Source: Coffea arabica (Eukaryota; Streptophyta; Magnoliopsida; Gentianales; Rubiaceae). From it: 64,000 nucleotides of DNA. The position numbers and the translations under genes are program-made. How positions within the stretch are numbered: the first letter of the stretch is position 1; each line of letters begins with the position of its first letter. The stretch spans positions 12,682,525 to 12,746,524 of the forward strand of contig NC_092330.1 in the NCBI RefSeq assembly GCF_036785885.1, written 5' to 3'. The notes beneath the pieces are model-generated. The model made no database searches. It worked only from the letters and a program-made list of their open reading frames with translations, and was not told the DNA's origin. Shown here piece by piece: positions 1-12,353 of this stretch.

Positions 1-1195
1 ATATTCCAAAGATCGCTCTATGAAAATAATCGGATCCTACCTTACCTTGTGCACTACCCCTTTGGATGGTACAAAAAATATAAACGTGCAAGTCTCCTTG
101 GATTAAATATCCGAGACACGAAGTGGCTTATTCCTAACACGGGATCCCCTAAATGACATTCCCTTTCTAGGCGAAATAAATATGCAGTACACAAAACGTG
201 GCCTAAAGAGACCCCCTTTTGTTTGCCGAGATGAGCCTAAAATGACATGTATTCATGTTGCAAATGCGAAGCATGGAATTTAAACGTGTCACATCAAATA
301 AGGTAGGCTCCTAGAGAGTACCATGCCAGGACTCCTATTTTCTAGGATTTATGAATGCAATGGGGACAAAACCAAGAAAAGTTAGTTCAATTAGATAAAT
401 ACATAACACATTGTAGCAAATCAATACAAAGAGATAAAGCCATAAAAGGAAAAGAGGGATTGGATCCCTCCCCTCGTGAATAGTGTCCCTAATAGGGTAA
501 GACAGACTCTACCCTAGGTAAACTATCATGGATGCATGAGGTATTGGTTCGCTAATGCATCTAGACTCGATAGGTCTTAGGTCCCCGAGCCTTCAGACTT
601 GGAAACCAAGGGTCATCTATCCCAAGGTTCTTTGTCGGTGGCTCGAGCGATTCCCCAAATACCGCTACGCACACATCGTGTCACGGCTACGTGTTTGAGT
701 GAATCTATCAAAAATCCTCAACCTTCGACTAAAAGGTAAAGGCTATCAACCCACAGCTTAAAGTGGAAGATTGAGTGACCCATCGGATCATGCTACACAC
801 ACATCGTGTCGTGATCATACATCCAAGTGGGTCGCCTAATCCTAATAGGGTGGAGTGGCGTGACAAGGCACTAAAAGAAAAATAAATGAGGGGTACAAAA
901 TTAAAGCGTATGCACATATGCTAGTGCTCGTTTAGAGGGGAGGGATCAAGAACCAACGCGAGACTCTAGGATAATATCCCCCACCCAAATGCAATGCAAA
1001 GCGCGGAATCACATATATAAACCATCCATCCATCAAAACAATCATAAGCCAAATGGGTGAGTGAGTGAGTTGGTACGCACGAAATGCAAAAATCCTAAAA
1101 AAGAAAATATGCAATCCTAAACATCCAAATGTAATATATAAGAAGATTAAAAGAAGAAAATAATCGACTAAATCAAATGCTCGGACTCTCTAAGT

Positions 1196-1212
1196 CCCCA
1201 GTGGAGTCGCCA
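1196..1212 (-). other. Primer binding site, tRNA-Arg type
   Basis: On the minus strand the sequence TGGCGACTCCACTGGGG lies two bases downstream of the LTR end. This matches the tRNA-Arg primer site known from Ogre elements. It fixes the orientation of the element as minus and identifies 1215-5549 as the 5' LTR. Confidence 0.7.
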
Positions 1213-3843
1213 ACTGTCGCGCCCCATTTTTTTTTAAAATAAGAAAATAAAAGACGAGTTTTAGAAAAAAAGGCTTTTGATTCAATTTTTGATTAAAAAA
1301 TAAATTTTTTGATTTAAAAATAAAATGAAAAAACAAGGGTCTAAATGGGACTTGAAAATGCAACAATTTGACCCAAAATATAGTTTAAAAAGGGTTTTTG
1401 AATGAAAAATGCAGTCGCCACTTGGTATAGAGTTAAGGTGTACCAAGTCACCTAAAAATGAATTTTAAAGAAAAAAAGTAGAAAACCCTTTTTAAACGAC
1501 TCCAAGTCTACGAAAATCAGAGAAAAAGATTCGGGAGTCATATTTGAAGAAAGGGAAGGCAAGGATAAGAATCCAAGGCACCCTCTCAACCTAGCCAAGG
1601 CTAGTTGCGCGATTTAGTCAAAAATTTTCTTATTTTAACCTAAAAATTTATCACATTTGGATATACTATATGAATGCAACCCTAGACCTAGAGGGGGTAT
1701 CGAGGGGTTGAAATTTCCCTTCAAAACTCGAATGGTGCCAGTCACATTAATTGTGACGCCCAATAATGACTCTTTGGAGAGGTCACCAGTTATGTAAAAA
1801 TATAAGACTCTAAGAAGAGGAAAAGGATAAAATAATTATAGAAATATACATGTCTTAAAGGAATGCATCATGTCGGGTACGGGGGACTAATGTTCGTGAC
1901 TCAATTTTCCTTTTAATAGAGGGAATACGAGCGTGCTAAGGCTAGAAAGCCAAACTCGTCCATATCCCATATTTAAGGGGTTTTCTCTAATCTAGTCAAG
2001 CAAATGAATTAACCTAGTTCTAATGCCTATATGAAATGCAATACTAATGTCATGTTTCATGCAAAAGGAAGAAGTAATATACAATTAAGGGAAAATATAG
2101 GGAAAGGGGTGTACATATATAAGGAAATTGCCACGCAATATGGTAAAAGAGGCCATAAAAAGTAAAGATATGCATGAGGTGAAATGATTTATCACACAAT
2201 CATGATCTAATGCGCGAAGGGCTCCTAAGGGCTAGCGTTGGACTAGCTCACATCTACGCTCTCTCACAAGCGTTGGACTTGCAAGAGTTCGAGGGGACAA
2301 CCATGACTAGCATTGGACTAGCCATGGTTACGTGCGTTTGCATCCATCGTACACATATATAAGTAATGTGTATAATTAAAGCAAGTAGACATGTGAGCAC
2401 GTAATTCACATAACACATAAGCATGCATATCTAGATGCCAAAACCTAAGAAACCGATAACATATAGCACATAGACATGCAAAACACACATAAGACAAATA
2501 AAGCAAATAAAACCCTATCTATTACATTAGGGAGGCCCTACTACAATCTAGAAGGGGGAATAAATAAATAAACGATTAAAAGAAATACTAAACTATTACA
2601 AATTGGGGTTCCAATGCCCACGAATAACTTGCTTAATTAAAGAAAGCGATATAAAAGCAAGCGACACAAGCAATTAAATCATTAATAACAATGAAAAGCA
2701 AATTAAAGCATGCATATTCACACAAAACACATAAGAGCACATAGAAAAAATAAAATCAAGGAGAAAGATTACCTCCCTTGCAATGGAAATCGAGTAAATG
2801 AGATATTAATTTCAAAACAATAAAAGGTCAAGGCACCAATTAAATAGTAAAGTATAAACAAAATCACCCAATCCCTTCCAATTACAACTCAAATGAAATC
2901 ACATAATGCATAATTCCCAAGAAAGTAAATTATTGATCAAAATTCAAAAAATAGAAAAAAACCACCAGGGACCCAATTGCAAACTTTAATCAAGCACTCA
3001 AACCCAATTAAAACATTTTAGGAACTTCAAGGGTCCAAGAGTAATAATAAGGCCAAGTAATGGTTCAAAACGCAATTACTCTAGAATCTAATTGCAAGAA
3101 ATTAGAACATGATTGGGTCATAGTGAAACAAGAAAGGACTTGGGGGGGTTAAGAGGAAAAAAATTTTAAACATTTTCCATGCAAGAATGCATGCATCGCT
3201 TGCAACAAGAAGCATTCTTGGTGAAGCTTTCTACAACCAAGACATTACCGTAACTTTCATTTTCGTAAGCAGCTATCAATCTCAACACATTTTTTTTGAT
3301 CAAAACTTTTCAACCTAAACATCCCAAACTTAATCTAAGCAACATGACAGCAATTTCAACATCTGAACAAACCAAAACATAAAAGGGAAATCACGCAAGC
3401 GCTGGAGAGTTTTATGCAAAAGGTTCGGCAATTCTAACTTATTCATTTTCCAGCAAAGTGTTTGATCATAGTTCAAGTGTTTGAGACCCAAATATGCAAA
3501 CTCAGCACCAAACTTTCCATTTCTTCCCTTCAACATAAGATTAAGCATGCAACTTAAGTGTAAAGATTCATTGAGCAACCATGGAAAAGAAAACAGCAAG
3601 AAAAATGCAACAGCTTTTTGCTTTGATACGAATTTTGCAGCTTCAAGCTCACGCAAATGAATGCCAAACGCACACTGATCAAACATGGTTGCTTACCCCT
3701 ACTCCCAGCCGAGAACAACAAAGAAAATGCAGCAAAAGAAACTCAGCCGCAACATATGTTCATGCCACTTTCACTCGGCCAAAACAGACTTAAGACCCGA
3801 CCAGAAAACAAGGAAAGAACAGGTTCTGCACACATTGTTGTAA

Positions 3844-3953
3844 TATCTCAGCCCAGCCAGAATTTCAGCAATCCAAATAAAGTAAAATTTCAATCCCCAT
3901 ATCTCAGCCCAGCCAGAATTTCAGCAATCCAAACAAAGTAAAAATTCAATCCC
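3844..3953. repeat. Two-copy 55-bp tandem repeat in the LTR
   Basis: A unit starting ATATCTCAGCCCAGCCAG occurs at 3844 and again at 3899, with a few differences near the end. It lies within the Ogre-like LTR and looks like local slippage or duplication. Confidence 0.7.
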
Positions 3954-5042
3954 GGAATCGCAATCTTCTTTGTAAAATGCAACAAAAACTTAATCAAGCT
4001 CCAAACTTGAGTTTTCAGCAATGAAATCAAGGATTCCATCATTCAAATTCGAAGGTCTGTTGCAACCTCTGTGGGTTTCATTATTCAAACCACAAATTAT
4101 GCGATCCAGTTTCCCAACCCAACATAGATCAGGCTACCCATACCTTCTACGGCTAAAACCCATCATCACATTGCAAAATGTAAAAGAAACAGTAACCAAG
4201 AAAACGTTAAGAATAAAAATCTAATGAAGATCATGAAACCCAAACATATACAACATAACTAAAACATTTACAACCCGACTGACCCCTTCATCAAAGATAG
4301 AAACCTTAGGAAGACATGAATATCAGAGACAGGAGACAGGCAAGCCGATAACTATATCTCGCATCAATTTGCTAACAACACTACAGGTAAAAAAAAAACG
4401 AAAAGGAACCTTACAGTTGACAGCAACGGTGGCTGACTCCTTGAGAGATGATTGGGCTTCACAATAGACCAACGTAACCTGCTGCAACCTTGGTGAAGGA
4501 AACCGCAAGTGAAAGTATGGAGATCCGGCAACCCCTGTCATTTTGCTCTCTTTCCAGTTTTTTCTCTTCTCCGCTGGTTTGTCACTCTCAGTTTCTATCT
4601 CGCAAGGTGGTTCTCTCCTCCTCTTGCTCTCGGCTGCCCCTAACCTCCTTTTCTCTCTAGCCTTCACGCTACCCTCAGCCGTCAACAAGCTTTCTGGTTT
4701 TTCTCCGCCGTCAAAACTCTCAACTCCCCCCAAAACCCTCTGTCGTTCCTCTCTATTTTCTCCTCTAATCCCTCCGTAACCTCCAGTTTTTTGTCTATTC
4801 TCTCAACCTCTCAACCACCACCCAGCTTCCATGGTTTCTTTCTCTAGCCGTCTACCTCCCCTCTCAGCTCTCGGTCTCCTCCCTCAATCTCTCAATTTAT
4901 CTCCTTTCCAGCCGCCACAAAGCTGCGTTCTTTTTCTTCTAAAACCCTCGTCGCTCCTCTCTCTCAACCAGCCGTCAAGTCCTCCCTTCGTTTCTTTCTT
5001 TTTGCCGTCCCCCAAAAAACCCCTTCTAAACCCTCTCTCCAG

Positions 5043-5051
5043 CTTTTTATA
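5043..5051 (-). promoter_or_regulatory. Possible TATA box of the Ogre-like LTR
   Basis: The minus strand reads TATAAAAAG about 500 bp into the LTR from its 5' end, upstream of the purine-rich part of the same strand. This is a reasonable place for a U3 promoter. It is a motif match only, and AT-rich DNA produces such matches by chance. Confidence 0.3.
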
Positions 5052-5969
5052 TCAGAAACTTCCTCCTGAACCCTAGCATCTAAGGCACGGAAAACTCCAT
5101 CTTGTTTTTGCATTTTTTACAGCCTTAGATTTTTATGTTTTATCACAAACCTTGGATCAAACTAGGGATTTTTGTCGGAACGAATCAGACGGAGGAGAAA
5201 AATGGAGTCAAGAAGTGAAATTGGAGTTTTCTTCACCGTTTTGTACCTTGTGGTGGTAAAAAAAATGAAGGCAAGGGCTCGGATCCTGTGTGGTTCGGTG
5301 TATGAGCTTGCTTTCTTCTTTTTTTTTCTCTTTCTTTTTCTTTCTTTTTCTCTTTTTTTTTTAATTAAAAAACGATAATCTTGAATCTAAAATAAGTAAA
5401 GCATGTTTTTTGATAAATTTCTATGCTAAAATGACTTTAAAATAAAAAATAAAATAAAATAAAAATAAAAACTAAAAGGAAATAAAAAACTAAAAAAAAC
5501 AAATAAAAATAAAAGTAAATAAAACTACACCAAAATTTTGGTGTCTACAGTATCATAATGGGTGCGGGGATCTAATATTCGTGACTTTAATTTTTCCTTT
5601 AATAGATGAAATACGAGCGTGCTAAGGCTAGAAGGCCACACTCGTCCATATCCCATATTTCTCGTATTTCTTATCTAGTCAAACAAATGACCTAATCTAG
5701 TTCTAATTTTCTTAAATGAAATGCAAGTTTAATGTCATATCTCACGCATAGGGGTAAGGAATATATATATAAGGGAAAATGGGATAAAAGATATACATAT
5801 AAGGGAAATGTCATGCAAAATGATAAAAACTCTAAAAAGTAAAAAATATGTATGAAAATGTAGTGATTGTCACACAAAATATGATCTAACGCAAAGACAG
5901 TCTCTAAGGATCTAGCATTAGACTAACCCATGTCAATAAATTTTCACTAGCATTGGACTAGTGAGAAAT

Positions 5970-6052
5970 CGGAAAAAAGGGTCACAACTAACGTTGGACT
6001 AGTGTGGTAGCGGAAAAAGGGGGTCACAACTAGCGTTGGACTAGTGTGGTGA
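5970..6052. repeat. Tandem 41-42 bp repeat with CTAG-flanked motif
   Basis: Two adjacent units starting CGGAAAAA each contain a GGTCACAACTA block followed by ACGTTGGACTAGTGTGGT or GCGTTGGACTAGTGTGGT. A related motif, CTAGCATTGGACTAG, stands just upstream at about 5947. Similar motifs lie near 2230-2330 in the other LTR, so the motif is an ancestral LTR component that has amplified. Confidence 0.65.
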
Positions 6053-8833
6053 CGTCATGCATTTATTACAATCAAATAAATCATATAAAACATAATAAAG
6101 CAAATAAACACATAAATCACATATAGCACATAGCACATAAGCATGATATCTAGATGCAGGACTCTAAGAAAGCGAGTAACACGTAAGCACATAAGCATGC
6201 AAAACACACAGTGCAAATACAGTAAATAAAACCCTAACTATTACATTTGGGGGCCCTAACTACAATCTAAGGGGGTAAAGAATGAAATAAAATAATAACC
6301 TAATTATTACAATTTTGGTATGTAATTGCCCTCCAAATAATTACAAATTAAATTAAAATAAATATACAAAATTAAAACAATTAAAGTGACTAAATAAATA
6401 AATGAAAATAAAATAAAACATTCAAAAATCATGCAATTACGCACATAAAATCACATAGGATCAAATAAAATAAAATAAAAATAAAGGATAGAATATACCT
6501 CCCTTGAATTGGTGATCTAAGAAAATGAAAATTTTCTTATTTATCCTCCAAAAACAAATAAAAAGGTCAAGGCATTACTTTAATTAACAAATAATTATAA
6601 AAGATAAAAATAAACATGAAATTGAATCAATTAAATCATTTAAATGAATGTAACAACCTACATTTAAGAAATTAAAACAAGTAGGGACTTAATTGTAAAA
6701 ATTAATAAATTTTTAGGGGTTAAATTATAATTATTGCAAAAATTTGAGGTCACAATTAAATAAAAATAAAGTATAGGGATCTATTTGTAACTAAATTAAG
6801 GACCTAATTGAAAGAGGTTAAAAGTTTTTAGGGTTTTAGCATAATTATTTAGACGTACAAGGACTGATTTGCAAATTCATTTTCTGGTCTCTTAATGGAT
6901 CAGGCCATTGGGCCATTTTCCTTATTTTCTTGGGCTAAAGCTTTCCAAGCCCAACCGAAAGTCCAAGGCAAAAGGACCGGGCCAGTCTATTATTTTTATC
7001 AAGCAAATCCAATAAAAATGCATGGACTTTAACCCCAAGCCCAAATTACAAACCCAGGAAATAAACAAACAAAACCCAATCAAAACAGGCAAACCCACCA
7101 TCAAGACCCAATTGAATTAAACCTAATCCAATTCTCAACTAATTTTTGTTAAACCCAACAAAATAATAAGATAACTATAAAGTATTAGAACCTAATCATA
7201 CCATAAATCTCAGAATTAATCTACCCAACAACTCACTGAAGATATAAAAGGAGGATTAAAACTTAAAAGGGCCAAATTATTTCGATTTTTTATCTTTTTG
7301 GGCCACAATGAAATTAGACAGAAATTAAGGGGTTAAATTGCAAATTTTCAAAAAATTATGCTTCATGCTTCGCAGAAGCTTTCTTCTTCGATGCAACTGA
7401 AAGGGAAAAGCTTCTGCAACCTCTGATGCTTCAAAAATCCAACAGCTTTACAAGGCAAAACACCACACCATTGCAAGATACAAGAGGCAGCGACAATGAA
7501 AAATAACTCAAAAAATCATTTGGCTTCTCTCCCCTCCCTAACTGGTGAAACGCACAGGTTCTGGCCAGCTTTGGACTGGCCAGGTTCCTCTTGAATGCAA
7601 ACAGAAAATGCATAAGATGTACTCTCTTGGTTCGAGATTCTTGTTTGGGCATTTTATCAAACAGGTTAGGGGTATTAGAAACTTCATCAATTCTTTGTTC
7701 CATTGAAACTATAATCGGTCCCAAAATTGTCAGCAACAAAAGGGATTTCAACTCCAATCAACATATAAAATATCCATATTCCAACATCGTGTATAATCAG
7801 CAAAACATCGTAATGAGCCAATTTAGAAAAAAAAAACGTGCTTTGAGAGCTTCGAAAATCTGAGCTTGAAGAGAAAAATGAAATTTTTAAAGGAAGAAGA
7901 TGACTTACAGTACTTTCTCGGTGCAGATTTGTAGGCGGTAATGGAAAATTCCGGAACTGGCAACAAGCTTCAACCTCTCCGTCCACCGCCTTTTTCCTTC
8001 ATTTGGTTTCTTGTTTTTCTAGCTTTTTCCGTCCTCTCTCCCTCTATCACTCTTGCTCTCTTTCGTTTTTGTCCCGAAGCTCTTTCCCAATTTTCCAGAT
8101 TTTCCCTTTCCCTTGCTCTGTTTTCTTGCTCCTAAGCTCTCTCTTCAATCCGCCCCCCTTTTCTTGTCCTCTGTTTTTCACTCTTCTCTGTCTTTCTTGC
8201 CCCTTGCTTGGTTCCGCCTTCCTCGCTCAGTCCCCCCTTTTCTTTTTTTGCAAGCCTCTTACTCGCCGTCCGCCGCCCCTTTTCCTCTCCTCTGTTTTTG
8301 CAGCTCCCCTTTTTCCCCTCTTTTTTTGTTCTTTTTCTTTGCTCTGTTCTTTAGCCGAAGCCTCTCTCTGTTTTTCTTTCTTGTTGACCTCTTTCCAATT
8401 TCTTTTTCCTCTTCTCCTTTTGCCGAAGTCCCTTTCTTTTTTTGTTCCCTTTTTTTTTGTCTCTCAAATTTCCTTAGGTCTCCATGTGTCCTAACACCTC
8501 GCTTTCTAAGTGTTGTGTTGTCAAAGAAATAAAGGGACACTTGTCCCTATTGCATGCGCCCCACTTGGCTCTATTGCATATGTACCACTTATTATCTTGT
8601 AATTATGTTTTTCTCTCTTTTCTTTTTTCTCTTTTTCTTTTTTTTCTTAAAAAAACCAATTTATGATAAATGAATGTTAATTTCTAATTACCTTGCAAAA
8701 TATCATTTCACTTAGCAAAAACTGAGTTTGAAGAAGATAAATGGATCTTTATTAAGAATTTCCTTTGTTTGAAATTTAGTGTAAAAAAATGTTTTAAAAA
8801 AAGAAAAGAAAAATGATGAATCTTAATGTACCA

Positions 8834-11800
8834 TGTGACGACTGGAAAAATTTCATTATATTTTTCTTAAAAATTCCCTTTTATTCGGAAATTATTTGGA
8901 AATTATTACTTTATAATAGCCCTGCTATCTAATCACCCCATAATAAGTGCAAATGAACCTAGAAAGTAGGGTTTTCACTTTTCGTGTTTTAAATCAGCAT
9001 GAATTAGGGTTTTTACGCCTTTTCGTAGTGTGACTATCCGGTACAGAGGGTGGATCAAATTTGGTGATTAAGAGTGAGTTTTAGATGATATTAAGTGTGT
9101 GATTAGAAGTGGTGATAATAAGTTAGTGAATTATAAGATAAAACCCTAGTATACGTGATTTAAGAAAAAACGAGTTGAACCGACGGGTACCGTTTGTTAC
9201 CGAGTGAGTGCACCACTTGAGCACTACTTTATTACCTTAATCTCCTTGCTATTAAGTGATTAATATCAGCCCAAAATATCTTCAAGGCAGCCGAAATATT
9301 GGACCAAAAATGAGAGAGAAAAGAACAAAATTTGACTACCAATCAAAGTGTGACACTTGTCACATTTGACCCAAATTCATTTCTATCATTTTTAACCTTC
9401 TTGAAACTTCATTGAGCCTTCATTTTCTGCCTACCAGCCGAGAGAGAGAGGAAGAAAAGCCAAGAGAAAGAAACCACAATCTATCTTGAGTTTGATCCAC
9501 TTAAGTGAGAAAACAAGAAATCTAAACCGATTAATCAATAGTTTGAGAGTTTGGGAAGCTTAAAGAACCAAAAATTTCAAAGAGAGGTAGAGGATATCCT
9601 TTGAAAGCTTGTTCTTGAGGTATTTTGGCTGTCCCTTATCTTTGGTTCTTTTACTTTTGTTTAAGTTATATAACTCATGATTTGGTTAAATTGGTAACTA
9701 TGGAGGTAGTTGTGGTGATTTTGGGAGAATTGGTGAGTTAGGGTTTGTATTGATCAACCATATTTCTTCTTGTTTAGATGGGTTATGATGGGAATAAGTG
9801 TAGATAAGGAGGTGAGGTAGTGTTTTAAGCTAGAATTATGAAGATTAGCACTTGTAGGCATAAATTCCAAATTTTCGGTTTTGCACCTCTCCAGTTCTGA
9901 CTGGCACTGTTTGACCATGCTAGAGGTTGAATTGGGCTTAGTACAAAACATGAAAGTTGTAGAGAATGATGTTTTATAGCTTCCTATAAAATTTCAACTC
10001 AATCCAACAACCTGAGACTGCCCTAGGTAGCATCCAGCTGACAGTTTTAACATTTCCTCATGTTGGCTGCATTTTTCACCTTGATCCGTACCAAACCAGT
10101 CTTTTTCCAAAACATGAACCTTTTAGCCCTATGTTTCAGCTTTCCAACGCAATTGAAAACACTTCAATCGGACTTCGGTAGCCTGAGTTCTTATCGTTTA
10201 CGCATAATGCAGTTAACTAGCCCGAATGTGAGATTTTGGTTCTGTAATCCGGACTTTTGACCTAGATATACTATGAACTGGACTGAGTAGTCTTAATCAA
10301 AGTTGTAGCACTCTGTCTTAACTTAGAAATAGTATAAATTGCACCCCAATCGGATAAACATAGCTTCGATTGTGCTCGTTACGCTAAGTGACGGCAAATC
10401 TGTCTTTTGATTTATGCCTTCGATTTCATTTTTGGACATGTACCTAGTTTAATTTTGTACTTGTATGACTCTGAGCCTATTGAACGGCTATTATAATAAG
10501 CTTACATTGTGTATGACTTTGGGATTGATTAAGGAAAAAATGAAGTCCTAAATGGATGGAAAATATGTAAATACAAAGGGCGTGCTGCCCAAATTTGCAC
10601 CCGAGGGCTTGGTAGATGTACTCTTGTCACTTCCAAACCTATATTTATACTTTGTACAAGTAAATATTCGGATTTTTTTTGGTTCACCTAAACTTTGAGG
10701 GTTTAACTGTAATATTTTCTCTTGGTTATTATTATTAGGGTTTGATTTTACCCAAGACATTTGTTATACGTTATTTCTTTACATATGAGTTAATTTCGGA
10801 CCAAACGAAGAGATTTACGAAAATTTGAACAACTGTCTTTTCATATCCGACCGTATTTTGAAGTGGCACTATTAATTGATTTTCAATGGAATTTTCTAAA
10901 AACTTTTTTTGGTATGGTTTTGTGTTTGATTTGGGAAAACTCTTAGTTACTAATGTCCTCTAATCTAAATATACACTTTTCACCTTAAAACTCATATTTA
11001 TGTATTGCACTAGTACGTATTTGGATTCTCTTTGAATCACTTAGGTTTTTATGGTAGAAGCGTAATGTGTTCTTTTGATTACTATCAGGGTTCCTTGGTG
11101 ATTGAGAATAATAACCGAAAGAACACTTTGGACGTTATTTTGCTTAAATATGTGAGTGTTCCTTGTTTGTTATATTTTCCTGGATTTCATGGCTTGTTGT
11201 TGTTGTTTGATAATGTGTTAAGTGCTTTCAATGATTCCAAAAATGAGTTTTCTAGGCGAGTGTGTACTTTATCACACTCGACCTAAATAAATGTGAAATT
11301 TTCAATGATTACATGATTAAATGCTAGTCGCGCATGAATGTAAGCCGTTTGGCTGAACTGGGCCCTTGCCCTTGGCTACCTGTCGACTCGAGTCAGAAGC
11401 GGACTCGGTCGGGCGATATGGTGATCCTAGATGAATATTTGGTATATTCAAGTATTATCTTGTTGTCGGGTGGAGCCTAATCAACGTCCAGGAGGGGGTG
11501 AACGAACGAACGAAGGTTTTACTTACAAAAATGCATTTTCAAATGATTGGAGGAATAAGGGGAATGACAGGAGAACGAACGAACGAACGAATAAATGGCT
11601 CCCTGTGAGCCCGTATCCTTTTAATGTATGTGTTATTATCGCTTTGTCTTGTAAATGTTTCTTGAATTATTGATACTCTATGTTTAATGTATTGGATTGC
11701 TTGTTTGATTATGTGTTCGGAACCTCACTGAGCTTTTAACCCATTCCTTTAGTTTTGTTTTCCTTAACAGGGGAAGGCGAGCAAGGACGAGAGCCGGTAT

Positions 11801-12086
11801 AGACTAGCCTGTCTAGTTCTTTTGATTCTTTTGTAATGGTTCTCGCCCTACCTTTTGGCACGGGTTGGATGTATGAAGAATTGAGAACTTTTGTATATTC
11901 GCTGTTTGTACTCCCTTTTGAGATAGCAATGTATATGAGTTTTGTTTTAAGTTTTGAATTATGGTTATACGAATTCTTATGATTTTAGTTCAGAATTGAT
12001 TAAGGTATGACTGAATTCCGACGAGAATTGGGCAGGCGATCCACCGAACCCTTTGGTTCGCCTTAGGGGGAGGTGAGGCTATCACA
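8834..12086 (+). mobile_element. Solo LTR, probable Ty3-Gypsy, 3.25 kb
   Basis: The element begins TGTGACGACTGG and ends GAGGCTATCACA, so its ends are short inverted repeats (TGTGA/TCACA). It is bounded by a perfect 5-bp target duplication, TACCA, at 8829-8833 and 12087-12091. It has no internal coding region, primer site or second LTR, so it is a solo LTR left by recombination between two LTRs. It contains short AACG/GAAC microsatellite runs near 11500-11595. The length and ends resemble large plant Gypsy LTRs. The plus orientation is inferred from resemblance only. It splits the older Ogre-like LTR and is therefore younger than it. Confidence 0.8.
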
Positions 12087-12190
12087 TACCAAAATAAAAA
12101 TAAACACCAATTACTATTTGCAACCTTAAATCAATTAAAATAAAATAATATAAAAATAAAAATGAAAACAAGAATAAATAATAATAATAA

Positions 12191-12334
12191 AAGAATAAAG
12201 CTAAAATTGAATTAAATAAACAAATAAAGCTAAAATTAAATTAAATAAATGAATAAAGCTAAAAATTTGAATTAAATAAATAAATAAAGCTAAAATTGAA
12301 TTAATTAATTAAATAAAGCTTAAAATTGAATTAA
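12191..12334. repeat. AT-rich tandem repeat, about 32-34 bp units
   Basis: Four to five degenerate units built around AATAAAGCTAAAATTGAATT run up to the LTR terminus. They belong to the end of the older Ogre-like LTR; the first LTR has an analogous AAATAAAA-rich stretch at 5430-5530. Confidence 0.65.
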
Positions 12335-12353
12335 TGAAATTTTGGTGTCTACC

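Larger units (their letters stand above)
1..5549 (-). mobile_element. Ogre/Tat-like Ty3-Gypsy retrotransposon, 5' end
   Basis: This is the 5' part of a minus-strand LTR retrotransposon that continues past the left edge of the window. Reading the minus strand, the LTR opens with TGTAGACACC at 5549 and closes with GCGACA at 1215. Two bases later comes a tRNA-Arg type primer site. The long LTR and this primer site are known traits of the Ogre/Tat lineage of Gypsy elements. Positions 1-1195 are the untranslated leader; I see no convincing gag or ORF1 there, and the short frames are chance. The element is inserted in a related LTR that resumes at 5550. The second LTR, the coding region and the matching target duplication (expected to be GTATC) lie outside the window. 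Confidence 0.72.
1215..5549 (-). repeat. 5' LTR of the Ogre-like element, about 4.3 kb
   Basis: The LTR has TG...CA ends read on the minus strand and is about 4335 bp long, which is large even for plant LTRs. It has a pyrimidine-rich block on the plus strand (about 4540-5380), AT-rich ends, and copies of a short CTAG...CTAG motif near 2230-2330. Its segment from about 1866 to 5549 aligns by eye with 5550-12353, sharing for example 'ACGAGCGTGCTAAGGCTAG'. That shared block supports LTR identity, although this element's own second LTR is not in view. Many short frames in the pyrimidine-rich part are low-complexity and are not genes. Confidence 0.72.
5550..12353 (-). repeat. Second, older Ogre-like LTR, interrupted
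   Basis: From 5550 the sequence aligns with the first LTR from about position 1866 onward. It carries the same 'ACGAGCGTGCTAAGGCTAG' block, the CTAG-flanked motifs, the pyrimidine-rich core (7950-8660) and a matching terminal motif, TTTGGTGTCTAC, at 12341-12352. Its first base has drifted: C where the related LTR has A on the plus strand. Without the solo LTR inserted at 8834-12086, about 3.5 kb remains, close to the 3.7 kb of the matching part of the first LTR. The rest of this LTR should lie beyond the younger element, left of the window. Confidence 0.65.

Noticed and set aside
3330..3941. Frames of 70-118 aa on both strands
   Set aside because: They lie inside the 4.3-kb LTR, overlap each other and show no domain.
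8003..8532. Two overlapping plus-strand frames of about 160 aa rich in Phe, Leu, Ser and Pro
   Set aside because: They are translations of the pyrimidine-rich core of an Ogre-like LTR; the same low-complexity block occurs at 4540-5380.
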